Below, in pieces: positions 34,084 to 47,200 of a DNA stretch of 64,000 nt. This DNA comes from Zhengitettix transpicula (lineage: Eukaryota > Arthropoda > Insecta > Orthoptera > Tetrigidae). Both the position numbers and the translations under genes were made by a program. The stretch is from contig CM073590.1 in the NCBI GenBank assembly GCA_037074705.1, forward strand, positions 137,039,600-137,103,599. Reading direction: 5' to 3'. Within the stretch, counting starts at the first letter, position 1; every line of letters begins with the position of its first letter. Below the pieces are notes generated by a model. That model saw nothing but the letters and a program-made list of their open reading frames with translations. It made no database searches and was not told the origin of the DNA.

Positions 34084-37000
34084 GTCATGATGTTACATCC
34101 TTCCTCTCAAATGTGTAAATTCAGCATATATACCATAAGCAGGGTTTATGAATATTCACAACCTTTAAAAATCTGTCCTACTGAAACTTCAACAAGAACA
34201 AAATTTACATATAACAGAAGCAACAGGAATTTTAAAATAAAAGTTACAAAAATTATTAGCTAAATTATGATGTTATATTAAGTTAAGATTTTTTTTATCA
34301 GATTATGCATTGCTTTTTTTTAAAGTAATGTTTTATCTAAATTTATAGTCATATTCTGGTACAGAATATGAGATCAAAAATTGGAATGGCAATTAACAGA
34401 AATATTCATAGCTTAAGGTATTGAATAGTGTGTTGATATAATTTAATATCTACTAACGTCTTCAATGTTCATCACATCACTAGTTCTTATAAGGAATTCA
34501 TATAGGATGAAAAAAATAAGACTTCATATGCAGAATAGCTGAGAATATTTTTCAATAAAATTATTATCTTTTAGTTCCTTTAATAATAAATCACTGAGTT
34601 TAATTATCATATTTCTTTTGTGAGAATTGTTTCCAAAATGTCACAATATAATTTCATTTTGAAGGGTTATATTATCCCTACTTTTGTAAACGTTTGTGTT
34701 AGTGTTTGTCTCAGCATGAAATTGTGCTTTTTATAAGCATGCTAATAATTGTCTGCATATTCTGTAGTGCTTGATTGTTTCCTTACAACATACAAAGAGA
34801 ACATTACTTCGAAAACTTCTACTAGTCTTTCCCAACATGGTTATTCAATGTATAATTTAAAAAGTAGGATAGGTTAGGAATTGAAATTGTAGGGCCAAAG
34901 ATATTGCCCACACAAGCGTCGAGTGGAATAAATTAACTATAAAAGTAAAAATTAATACATTATTTTCGAGCATATCACTCTGGCACTTACCGATTCTTCA
35001 TTTTAGAAACTTATCTAACTTTATCATTATACAGCACACAATGATATGTTACTATCTGGCCTTAGTAGTGTATTTAGTTTTTTATTTGTGGTATCTTCTT
35101 TTCCTGAAATTGTATGTTGAATACAATATACATGAACTATTATGTATAATGTACATCTGGTACTTTATTGTAATATTTTAACACTGGTGTTCATCTTTTT
35201 GAGAGACTATTTTAATTGCTCATTGGTTCCTTTAAAATTTAATCTCAACCTTCTTGGCACCATTTCTACCAAAGGTCTATTATTTTGCAAATTGTATTAT
35301 TAACATGGGAATTCTCCTGACACAGGCATACAGCTGCTGTGGCAGTAAATGGACAAAGAGCAGCTGAAAATATTGGAAGAGAATATTCATTTTGTACAAT
35401 AAGATTAAACTGACTTTCGAAAATAGTTAGGATGAAGTGAACATTGCTTAATATGAAATAATAAAAAATTACAAGGAATTCAAAGAGTTGAGATGATAAT
35501 GATAAAACAAAGGATTGTTTTGGTGCATTTGAAAGTATGCATTTCTTAATTCTGGTCTCAATGTTCGAAAATATATAATAAAAAGTAGTTATTATCTCAT
35601 AGGTAGTTTGACACCAAATTCTGAATACATAATATTGACTTAGTTACATCAAATTTCCCATCAAACAACTACCCAAAACTCTTTTGGTATTATTCAGTGC
35701 AAGTGGAAATTGTGCTTTAACTAAGTTTTATAATTGGAAATATAAAAATTTCTCTATTGTATGATAATTAACAAATAGATTATGAGGTAGCCAATACACA
35801 CACAAAATAAATACCACTAAATGTTTCTGAAACAATTTTTCCTTTTTTCAGGTGAGGACACATCATAAGCTTTTGAGTTCATCATCTGGTTTGTGCATTG
35901 TGTTATAGCTGTAATGAATTTTCCTCATCTGACAAAGGCAACAAGGAATGCAGAAACATTGTGAGGAATTTATTTTATCACGTAATTTTTTGGTTTATTG
36001 GCTCCTTCATTATCTATCTGTCAAAGTTTTGTAATTGTTATAGTTGATTCAGTACCAGAAGTTGCTGCTATAAAGAATCATTCATTGCATATGATAATCT
36101 TGAATGTTAATGGATTAATATTATGGACTACTGGATTGTATAATTTTCATCTATCTAGTTAGGTTATCAACAATTTAAGGCTGATGATTAAAGTTTGCAT
36201 ATGTTCCTGTTCCATTGTTCATATTTGTGTAACTGAAGCTTGCAAATTAAAATGTTACATAATTCCTTCAGAAAAAATTATGAAAACTTCCTTATAAATT
36301 TTTTAAAATACAATTCAATCAACAAATACAATGATTAAGAGAACATAATATATATGCTTTATGTCAAAGTCATTACTGGTTCAAATTTTTTCAATACACA
36401 TACACATGTACATGTTAAACATTTCTTTGTACACAGAATTTTTATTTTATAATTTGTATCTTTCATGTTCATGTCCAGCTAAAGTATAACTGTGTTCCAC
36501 TATTCAACCATTCCTATTACACTGTCAACTTATAAATGACATTTGAGAATAAAAGTCTGTTACACTTATTGGTCAAATAAAGTAAGTATTCCATTTTAGT
36601 TTAAGGATATCATCTGTATTATATTATATTAGCAATTAATTAAATATACACAAATGCTTTTTTCAATACATAATTAATATTAAGCTTTTCTGCTGAATTC
36701 AAAAATATATATTTGTGATTTTTTATAATTATGGATGTTTTAACATATTTTTTAACTTTACATAAATATACTATGAGGTTTAGTATTTAGCAATACCAAC
36801 CTACCTTGTTCTGTTACAGTAACAATGATTTTTAATACCAATTTTCAAAATCCAAGGCAAGGTTTAAAATTTCTAAGTGGTCCTTTAGCGAGCTTGATTA
36901 GGGGGTACTAACAAACAGTGTTTGTTCATCAGAGGGTTCACACTTGAAACATGCTGTATTCCAGCATAGATGCTTCTACAATAACCTTCCAACAAACCCT

Positions 37001-37700
37001 TTATTCAAACTTCTTAATAGTTCTTACTTTTTATAATTTCACAATAGTTAATTGAACATCACCAGTCCCTTTTCAATAATAGAATTATTGTTGGTACTAT
37101 GCTTACAAGTCATATAAGAATTTGCACTTACTTAAGTAAATAACTATATACATTGCTCATTTAATGGTAAACTCAATTAAATACTTTGGCAACACTTAAA
37201 TCTTTAATTTATGCATAAATAACATATAATCAGAAGTCATACTTTTCTGAATACCAATGAAGGTATATTGTTTTTCCACATTAACTGTACAGGAATCCTG
37301 TAGCATCTGATATGAAATCACATTGACACAGCCGTTTTTTTCCTGTCTACCCAAAACAAATAATTGTTTGAGGTACAGTTGACCCTAATTGATACAAGAG
37401 TCTATTGCATCTGTTTTTGTAAACGTTAAGAGAATTATATAAATTTTGCTCCCTGAGTAATGAGTACTAGTTGTTATCTTGGAGATACCATGAACTGTTC
37501 TATATTCACGATGGCCATCAGCAAATCAAACGTGATCGCTGTTGGACTGTGGGCATCTGAAGCTGGTTGGGGCCTATATTTGCGACGTTAACATAGAAGG
37601 GCATCGTGGGATGATGCCCACATGCAAATGAAACACGACAATAAGAATAGGTTCTCTCTGCCTAGTAAAATAAATTGTTAATATATATTTGAATAAAGAA
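34084..37700. other. Long AT-rich stretch, no supported feature
   Basis: No ORF above about 60 codons, no splice-flanked exon with a known motif and no match to the window's repeat families. It is the largest repeat-poor block here and could hold introns or regulatory DNA, but nothing in the sequence shows it. Confidence 0.45.
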
Positions 37701-37702
37701 CG

Positions 37703-37965
37703 AGGTGTATGTTCCAGGGTCACAGACCTTGGGCATATTGTAAGAGTTGTCCGCTATTCCCATTGGAATAGTCGGCCAGCTGCCTCCTAAACTGGTCGAG
37801 GCACGGAGAAGGGAATGCTGCATCCCCACAGCAAACTCTTCTCCTGCTATCGGAAGGGCGTGGGACATCCCCCCTTTAAAATCCCTTCCTATGCTATTTA
37901 AGGGGAGTTGCCACCATGTGCATTACCCTCATGTAGCCTGTTACCTTAAAAAAAAAAAAAAGAGT
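37703..37965 (+). mobile_element. Family A retroposon with internal deletion
   Basis: It reads GAGGTGTATGTTCCAGGGTC through TATCGGAAGGGCGTGGGACA, then jumps to TCCCCCCTTTAAAATCCCTT and ends in CTGTTACCTT plus an A-run (about 37950-37962). Some 160 bases present in full copies, including GCGAATGCCGGGTAGGATCC, are deleted. Confidence 0.8.
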
Positions 37966-38394
37966 AGAAAATTAAATAATTTGTACTGTGCTTTAATTCC
38001 TATCTCTGCCAAATATGTTCTTCGTTTCTCTATTCATCATCATTTACAATGGTTCACGTACACCCTGACTGGCTATAAACACAATAGAGCTTAAATAAAT
38101 GCAATGCCGTTGAATTATTGTATAATAGACTGATTTCCAAAACTGGCCTAGAATACCTACTTTATTACATTACATAAGTGAATGAAAACATTGTTCACGC
38201 TTATCATTAGGGTTAGCTTTGATAAACTAAAACCATTCGGTAAACATTGTAAAGATTTTTTTCTACAGATTACAGAATCATACTGTGGAATATAGGAACG
38301 TTTGTGTGTAAAAAGATCCATAGCTACATTTACATCACAAATTCATCTTTACCCCACAAATGTAAATTAGATATTAGGTATATATAAATTTTAC

Positions 38395-38760
38395 TTTCTC
38401 TGGCAAGCAAACTGAATAACTATTTATATTTTGTCAAAGCGCGCAGGCAAGCTACAAATTCGAGGTTGGTTTTCAAAGTCACGGTCAGGCCTGCCCTGTG
38501 GCATAATTAAAGGGTATATTTTTCCGGGAACAGCCCAAGTAAACATAGGCAACCTGCTAAGAGCAGTCTGGTAGAAGTGGTGCTTGGAGTAAGTTGGCTC
38601 CTTGACACCGGACACAAAATTTGTATCAAATAAATATCAACCAAGGCGATTTTGGCGTCCAATCCATAAAAGCAGCGAGATGCGAACCAGCTGACGACGC
38701 CAACGCGTATCGGTTCCGTACAAGTTCTGGAAGGCCAGCAAGGAACGAGAGTATACCCTC
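38395..38760 (+). repeat. Third copy of the 20.9-21.5 kb repeat
   Basis: CTCTGGCAAGCAAA, CACGGTCAGGCCTGCC, AGAGCAGTCTGGTAGAAG, GTGCTTGGAGTAAGTTGGCTC and CAAGTTCTGGA..GGCC follow the order seen at 21095-21470, with substantial divergence. It runs directly into a family A copy. Confidence 0.55.
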
Positions 38761-38794
38761 CCGTGATTCGGCAAAACATGTTTTTTTTTGTGTA

Positions 38795-39325
38795 TAGGGT
38801 AATCCACATAGTGGCAACTCCCCTCTTATAGCATAGGAAAGGGATTTGAAAGGGGTGATGGGGAAGGGTGGAGGGAAGGTGGCCAAGGGTTAACTAGGGC
38901 CCCCGGGCTATAGTTTAAGGATCCTACCCGGCATTCGCCTAAAGAAATACAGGACAAACCCTAGAATAACCTGCATCAGGTAGGTCGGGCATTTGGTACT
39001 TGTCCCACGCCCTTCCGATGGCGGGAGAGGGGTTTGCTGTGGGGTCCCAGTTTAACCCTCCCCTTGCCTTGGCCAGTTTAGGAGACAGATGACCGACTAT
39101 TCCAATAGGAATAGCGGACAACTCTTACCGTATGCCCAAGGTCTGCGACCCCGGAAACATACACCTCTCAAAACAGACCGAGGTTCCTCGGCATGTGGGA
39201 ACCTTAGTTAAAAAAAAACAGAGAGTTGTGAAGGCATCCCCAAAGGTAGCCCCCGCCAAGGGTCTCTCTGGGAAGGTTTACCTGCGAGAGAATCGTCTCG
39301 CAGACTTCCTTGAAGAGACACAGTA
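38795..39325 (-). mobile_element. Family A retroposon, near full length
   Basis: Plus-strand text runs GGGTAATCCACATAGTGGCA to GCGAGAGAATCGTCTCGCAG, covering nearly the whole family; only the poly(A) end is lost. Sense is minus. A 64-codon frame at 39132-39326 is on the antisense strand. Confidence 0.85.
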
Positions 39326-39683
39326 AAGGTATTTCTCCAACTTGTGACTCACGAAAACCATTCTCGACTAAGAGCAGTATTTGAATTGTAGATTTTTTTC
39401 TTTAGAGTCTACCCACTTTTCCTGGGAACCCTTAGATGCTACGTAAGAATATTATTCCTGATTTCCTCAGTGTGATAAATAAATTAATTTTTATCAAAGT
39501 TTTATGAAACATAAATTTGAGTTGTTATATTGAAAATATATTAAACTAAAATCATAATTTTTGTTATATCATTAAAATCCCCTCATAATCAATAGCGGTG
39601 AAAGAAAGACACTAGATTAAATTAGATTTATTAGTTCCATTAGTCCTCGGCTGAGGAAATAGGACAAGTCAAATTGATATTGA

Positions 39684-39889
39684 ATAAGAAAGGCAGCCAA
39701 TACAGAAAAAAAAGGGTAATATAAATACCATACAACGTTTCTGGGATCCTTGTTCCTTTCGTCAGGTGCTAATGGAGCCTAGAGATACACAACTGCACAG
39801 GTCAGTTGACAACACCCAAAAACTTTTGCGAAACGTTGTGTGCTATTTATATTACCCTTTTTTGTCTGTATTGGCTATCTTCCTTATTC
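39684..39889. repeat. Foldback family B element with ~58-bp inverted arms
   Basis: The left arm (39684-39741, AATAAGAAAGGCAGCCAATA ... TACAACGTTT) and the reverse complement of 39832-39889 (AATAAGGAAGATAGCCAATA ... CACAACGTTT) are highly similar. The ~90-base centre holds TTGTTCCTTTCGTCAGGTGC and GCACAGGTCAGTTGACAACA. It is the only two-armed copy in the window; three other copies keep one arm. Confidence 0.8.
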
Positions 39890-39925
39890 ATTATTTTCAA
39901 TCAGATGTAAATTTTTTCATTTTAT

Positions 39926-41001
39926 CAAATTGATATTACTTATGTATGAATGAGATATACGTAATTACTCTAAATGTTTAAGACTATACATAAACAGTGA
40001 TATTAAGAATTTAAAGTGTACATATTTGAAATTACATGAAATAGGATCAGGAATACTACGTAAATAAGAGAGAATATGTTAGGATTACAGAACATTACCC
40101 AAGTAAGAAATCTTAAATATAAAGTAAGGAATAAAAAATAACTGTAAGCTGAACTTCACTTCACAAATAGCAAAAAAAGTTTTCCAAAATTAACACTGCA
40201 CTGCACAAATAACACACCCATTTGTATATGATCTTCTTATATTAATGAGCATTCAAAGTGTTGTCGCCTCCGGAATAATTTATCTGGCAGCTCTTCTCCG
40301 TGGTTGGAAATCTCGTGCGGACGACATGAAATAAGCAATTGTGAAGTATGAGTTGGACATACAGACAATAAAGATTTATATTAATATTCCATAAATTAAC
40401 CAGTATTTTCTAGGGAACTAATGTGAGTTTGGCTTAGGCCGATTTACAAATTCATTAACAGAGTAATATGCGGCGTTAAGGACCAGAGTTTTTCTTATAA
40501 AAGTAAAAGTTATAAGCAGTAACACTCCTGCACTAACGACATTCCACGTAGTGTCATATTGGAATAAATCAATTATCGATTGGTATTTGCTTTGTATGTA
40601 AATTGACAGCTTGGGACCAATGTTACATAAATTGGGCACTTGTCAATAAATACATTTGACATCATGTTTCCATTCTTATTGCAAGTCTGTTCTGGACAGT
40701 TTGGAGCTCGGTTGAAATAGTCGTATGTTGCCGTTAAAGTATACAACGACTTATTGGTATTATAAGAAGCTTCATATTTCCTTTCCTACAGTTTGAAGAT
40801 AAATGTAATTGTATTCTAACGCTTTAATTATTTGTAATTCTGTACATATCATCGAGGAAATAAAAATCTTCAAGTTTGATTGACTCTATTTCGACTATTC
40901 ATCTATTATTGCACACATTTTGAGTAAAGGTAAGCATGGTTGTATATAATGTTATGTCTATAATAAGGATCTAATATTTTTCAATGCATTCTAATTTTTC
41001 T
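39926..41001. other. Upstream region of the channel gene; one unassigned minus-strand frame
   Basis: The minus-strand frame at 40418-40639 (73 codons, with a hydrophobic VSAGVLLLITFTFI) has no homologue that I recognise and no clear promoter or splice context. The promoter of the channel gene presumably lies here or in an unseen 5' exon; I see no convincing TATA or initiator. Confidence 0.3.
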
Positions 41002-41052
41002 ATGAATATGTCTTTGCAATTTGTGAGGCAAGAAAAAATGATAAAACAATGA
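41002..41052 (+). promoter_or_regulatory. Upstream ORF overlapping the channel start codon
   Basis: ATG at 41002 opens a 16-codon frame whose TGA (41050-41052) overlaps the channel ATG (41049-41051) as ATGA. If the 5' leader includes it, this could limit channel translation. The transcription start is unknown, so a role is inference. Confidence 0.35.
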
Positions 41053-41218
41053 ATCTGCTGGAACTAAATAAGACTGTTAATATTCCCATGTCGATTTATA
41101 CTTCGAGAAAGTTTATCCATAATAATAATGCTGCCGACATCCTCTTTGAATATTTTGAACACTCTTCTGTACACGGAATCCGCTACATCGCCCGCCGCAG
41201 CAGTAATATATTTGAAAG
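41049..41218 (+). CDS. ppk-like: Channel exon 1: cytoplasmic N-terminus with HG motif
   Basis: It encodes residues 1-56 and two bases of codon 57. FEYFEHSSVHGIRYIARRS matches the pre-TM1 block of DEG/ENaC channels. The donor is AAAG|GTAACT. The Met at 41049 is chosen because the frame is open from it and gives a typical 57-residue N-terminus; an in-frame Met at residue 14 is a weaker alternative. Confidence 0.8.
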
Positions 41219-44200
41219 GTAACTATCGATAACTTTGTAGTATGCTAGTAATTAAAATGTATCTTTCTGTGGATTTGTGGTGCTCATTCTACATTCGACA
41301 TAATAACGTATAAACTTTCGCTTCAATATTGTTCAATAATAATGACCATATGTTATAATGAAATTGTGGCCAGAGAAAATATGCTAGTACAGGGTATGAT
41401 TACAAGGCAATAAATAACTTTTTATTTGTTTTATTTATTCCATTAGACATTCATGAGGAAATAGGAAACGACATTACATAAAATTAAAATATAATTATTA
41501 GAAGCTATAATTAATAACAATTAGAAGCTAACATTTTCATGACTAATAATCACAATCATTAATTTTCCTGTCAAACATAAGTAAAAATGCTAGATAATAA
41601 TAATAAAAAAATTTAATGTTACTAAAGGTTTAATATCATATTTACAGTATGCATACGAATTAAATACGCACTTGGTAAAATAATTATTTAGACAATTAAC
41701 TATCACAAATTACAAAATATTGAATTACACAACTCACGGGAATAAGCACAAAAACTAACACACAACTAGGAAGAAAGACAAACATAAACAACGGACAAGT
41801 CATTTCAGGAAGCTGAACGACGAGGAATCTGACCTTCCGCAGAAACTCCAGGCCGTACGTGAAACAAACAAAAAAAAGAGCAGGGATCACTAAACTGAAA
41901 GTAAGAAAGTTATGAAATAAAATAGTTTAAAGAGTAACACATTCAACACTTTGGCAGTACAAACAAATATTATTATTATGGGATCGATAGTATTGAGTAA
42001 AACGCGCCTTTCTGTAAACTATTCTTACACTAATTCGCAAAACTTTTGTAGTTATTATTGTTCTTTACATCAGGAGAAAGACTATTGAATAAAGCTATCC
42101 TTGAATGGTGAATACTTCACTGGTAGAGAGAAATGCAATGCATGTCCGATCTTAGAGCACTTAGGAACAAATATCTGGGCAATTTGAAGACGCCAATGGA
42201 ATTTTTTTGAAAGTTCCTATCAATATCAAAATTAAATAATTTTTGAGAAATTTATTTTAAAGTTTTTTTACTAATTGGCGACTGATAAAAAAATTGGAGT
42301 ATGTTATATATATATAATAAATATTACTCATAATAATACTAAAAATATTTTAAAGAAAAATGTATAAGCTTAAATTATGCAAGCATATAAATCTTTATTT
42401 TGTTTACAATGCTTCTAATTTAAATGAAAAATTATGGGTAGTTTTTCTCTTTGGCACGTAAAGTTTAGCAAAGGACAACGGTATCAGTTAGACCTTGCCT
42501 TCTCTTTTCAAGAACCTTCGTCTAATGCGCGACCACAATAATCTCTTCATGAACGAACTTACTCTTGGACCTATTAACGGTAATGTCTTAATTAAAACCA
42601 TATTTTACCTCTCCTTCGGAAGGTCTCTTTTATATTCCCTGCTTCTCCCAGATTGCAAGCGTGAAACAATTATTTAATCAAAAACATATTCTCGGGCTTC
42701 TAACATATGCGCATAATGTATGACGCTCACGGTCATCGTCTTCTAGCAAAGTCAATTTGCCCGAGCAAGCTCTGAAGTACCCTGACGGGTTTCCTTGCTT
42801 TTAACAATGATCCACAAACATTTACCCCAGAAACAATAAAGTTTCTCCAACAATGATTTATAATTCTTCAAGAGCTATTTCTCGTCAAAGTAAGTTAGAT
42901 ACGTTGGCTTGTTGAATATATTTGATGTAAGTAATTACAACGCGTGTATTTGTCTCGTTTTCGTCCAGGCTGCTGTGGCTAATGACCGTGGCAGTGGCCG
43001 CAGGAGGCGCCGTGACGCTATCGCACCAGGCGTGGGCCAGGTTCTGGGAGATGCCCACGCGCACTGTGGTAGCCACGACACACCTTCCCTTCCACCAGCA
43101 GACCTTCCCGGCCGTCACACTCTGTCCTGTTGTGAGGCTCAAGAAGACGCTAGCTCACGCTCTTTTGTTACAGTAAGGCAACCATAATAATTACAACCCG
43201 CATTTAAAGGATAAAAGGGACCACTAATCACAGGATATTGCGAAGGAAGGTCTTTGATACAGTTCTATGAATATGGAATTGGCCTTCATATGTTATTTGT
43301 AAACTTAAGACAAGCTTTCGATGGCATTAACAGGAAACAGTTGTTTAAAGTATTAGAAAAACAAGGAATACCAAAAAAGATAATTAAGCTTGTAAAATTA
43401 ACCATGGAAGAGACAAAGGCAAGAGTTAAAATTGGAAATAAACAGCGCGAATCATTTAACTTTAACACTGAAACAGGGAGACGAATTTTCTACTATCCTG
43501 TTTAACCTGGCCTTACGTAACATACTCGAAAGAACTGATTCTAAGGGAACAGTATTTGACAGGCTAACACAAATATTTTCATATACTGACGATATGCAGA
43601 TGGTAAACAGAAATGAACTGGAATTGAAAGATACTTTCACTCGGATAGAAGATTATGCGAAAGAAATTGGACTTAATGTGAATGAAAATAAAACAAAATA
43701 CCTAGTGGTCTCTCCATTACCAATACGCCAACATAACTTGAATATCAACGGTAAATCATTTGAAGGGGTCTCTATTTTTAAATATCTTGGCACGCTGATT
43801 AAATCAGATAGCCAGATGTTTGATACAATCGGAGAAAGGATTCAGGCAGGAAGCCGAACCTACCATGCAAATTCATTCCTCCTCCATAACAGACTAATGT
43901 CTCGTAACACCAAAGTAAAAGTCTATACAAGACACTGATTCGGCCTGGGTTGTCACGTATGGCTCAGAGGCATAAACTCTAACACTGACTAATGCTAATG
44001 CTCTTAGAGCCTTTGGAAGAAGAAGAATTAGAAACTTTTTGGCCTGTGAAGGAGGAAGAAAACACGTGGAGTATACATAGTAACCAGGAGCTGAATGAAC
44101 TCATGAATGGCCAAGATATTGTCAGATTCACAAAGACTAAGAATGGATGATAGTAGACTTCCAAAGAAAATGTGGAAGGGAAGACTTTACTCGAAAATAA

Positions 44201-47200
44201 TAAAAAGACGCCCTAGAACTAGATGGATGGACGGTGTGGAGAAGAACCTAATGGCTATGAGAATTCGAGGATGGGGGACCATAGCAGAGAAAACTGATGA
44301 TTGGAGGCGCATAGTAGCGGAGACAAATGCTCACACCGAGCTGTAGTGCCCATTGAAGAAGAAGGACTTTCAGTCATCCAAAAAAGAAACATAAGGCAAA
44401 TACTAATTGATTTGGCTAAAGAGCCCTAAATTCTTTAATTGCCACAGCCAACCTGTTATATAATAAATATAGATTCAGAATAGTATTATTTTGAAAAACT
44501 ATTGAATAAAATATAAAACAATCGTGGAATTTCCACTATACATAAATAAAGACGACAACGAAATAGAAAAACATTGAGGAATACCTTTACGCAATAGAGG
44601 ATGTGGTGAGATTAAAGGTGAATGTATTCTAAGTCATTGACCATTCTGCGGAGCATATCAGAAAAGCATGCAGAGTAGCTGCAAGCACGCTAACTTCTCA
44701 AGAAAGTGTTGTGCATCTATTTTTCAGATTAAGATTAATTTTAAGTGAAACAGGCAGTCAAGAACGATTTTCTATCTGCCATTTTATTAATTGAAATCAA
44801 CGAATGATACATCGTATTTTTTGTAAATTATTTTTAATTAAAAGTCTTATGAATAATAAAGATAGCCAATACAGACAAGAAAGGTACTATAAATACCACA
44901 CAACGTTTCTGGGATCGATGTCCCTTTCGTCAGGTTCTAAGAACAGCCTAGAGAAACACAACTGCACTGGTCAGTTGACAACACTCAAAAGCCAATCAGA
45001 CGCAATTTTTTTCATTTTAAATTCTTATGAATTTTTTACTTGTTTGAATGTAAAATTATAGGTTGTATGTTAATTGTCTTAATAATAAATAAATTAGTTG
45101 TAAATAAACAAGTTTATATATATGAAAGAGTAATTAATGTAAAAATGAACAAATTTACGTCTGATTTAAAATAAATAATAAGAAAGATAGCCAATTCAGA
45201 CAAAAAAAAAGTGATAGTATAAATACCACACAACGTTTATGGGAGCCTTATTCCTTTCTTCAGGTGCGAAGAAGAGCATAGAGAAACACAGCTGCACTGG
45301 TCAGTTGACAAAACTCAAAAGCGACGAAATCGCAACCACAATGGGAGAGCCGAAGGGTTAGCGTAACAATAAGGGAGTAACGACAATGGAAAACAGAAGG
45401 TTTAGAATAACAATAAGGGATAATAGCAATTATTGAGTTTCATTGTGAATGTTTGAACATTAATATCTGTGATGTTTGATTTAATGTGAAGCATCTCCGA
45501 AATGAGTCTGTAATTGTACCTGGTGTCAATGTCTAAAATGTTAACATTTTTCTAATCAAATGCATGTTAAGAATTGCTTATATGTTTGGATACTACCGAT
45601 TGCTTATCAATGGGAAGTTTGATATTAGATACGTGTATTAAGGGAACGTTTTGTTTGCCCTATGTATCAGGAATTAGAATTACAGCAAGAGATTTTGTAA
45701 ACAACACAATGTTTGCTGTAGGTGTCAAGTGGGTCCTAGTGGTTTTTAATCAAGTAGGATCTGTAAATGATGGATATTTGATATTCTTTGAATTTATATT
45801 TGGATAAATTTGTGATGTACGAGCAAAAATTTGGCTTGAGGTGTTTGGGGACGAGTGACAGTAGAACATTGGATTTTGTTCAATCTGCTGTTTGTTACAA
45901 ATTTCTATTTTTCTAATTCAATAATTAATGTAATTCCTATAAGAATATGTTAGTCGGAGCGTGGGACAGAGCTGGAGCAAATATTGTGATGCTGGAGCAT
46001 CATGCCGGTCCAAAGCCCCGTTTGTTTCAAATCTAGAGGAAGAGCAAGAAGCGAAATACGAATTTTAACTTATGGAAGGCGGCTGTAGGTTAATTATGTG
46101 CCATTTTACTTTTTCTGAATGGAATGGTGGAGGTCGTGCGTTAAAATACCGAAACCGTATTACTACTCTAACCAACAGTCCCGGTCCCAAATATAATTTT
46201 AAAAGTAAGGTAGTATTTCTTTTTTCTGAGCGAAGATTTTCCAGGTAATTCTTGGGCTAACAACCGGGTGAAAGGAGACTTTGGCGTAAATCTACTCAAC
46301 CGAATTATAGTATATATTCTTTCAAATTTGAGAATGAAGTATAATAATTAACAGAATGTACATTCCGCAGGTAGATATTAACTATTTTAAGAAGTGAACT
46401 CAAATAAAGTGAATGTGTAATATTACTTTTAATACAATTGTTCGTCAATTACATGACGATCTGTTTGGGTTTCGCTAATGGATTATTTTCTACCACATCC
46501 AGGCATCTCGATGTGCCGAACGGAACTGACTTTGAATGGGAACAACAATTACTTCACGCGATGAACGCTCTCGCTCTGTTACAGTATCCCTTCTATTTTC
46601 GGATTGGCACTCATATTACAGCTTCAGGCGATCTGTTGGATAGGCTGTCGGGAGTTAACCTCACCGAGTTCATGATGCAGGCAAGTAAAAAAAACACATA
46701 CATACGGAAAGGAAAAACATATTACTGATTTTGAAAGTTTTTGATTTTATATTTCGTTTCAGTTAAGAGAACTTTCCTCTAAAGCAAAGTGATAAGCATG
46801 ACAACATCTCATTACGTAGATAAAATTTATAAAGACGAATAATAAATTGTCTGACATAAAATATCATTAAATTTTAACTTTCTATTAACCGTTTTTACAA
46901 TATATACAGTATATTAAATATGTTGTCATGATTCCATAAAATTAGAAAACGTTTTATACTGTCGAAAAGGAGGAAAAGTTTATAATTATAAAAAGGTTGC
47001 TTTTATCATTTCTTACACTCAAAAACACCTCAATTATTGGTTCCATTGTCTAGAAAATGGTAAACCGGTTAAAATTTCTGTCATCTACTGTCTTTTTTTT
47101 CTTATCTTGGAAGTTATGAGATTTAAAAAAAAAATTAAGAATTGTGAAATAAATTAGCAGAAAAAAAATGTTAATCTACTAACGTGTCTCCTGCAATTCG

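Larger units (their letters stand above)
44371..46502. other. Rest of channel intron 2, with two family B fragments
   Basis: Family B copies are listed separately. The 77-codon frame at 45574-45807 has no motif. A GC-richer patch near 45955-46040 is unassigned. Confidence 0.4.

Noticed and set aside
40418..40639. 73-codon minus-strand frame with one hydrophobic segment as a small membrane protein gene
   Set aside because: Too short to exclude chance; no poly(A) signal, splice sites or homologue could be shown.
42885..43142. 85-codon minus-strand frame opposite channel exon 2
   Set aside because: It is a shadow of the GC-rich TM1 exon; it has no motif and no splice logic.
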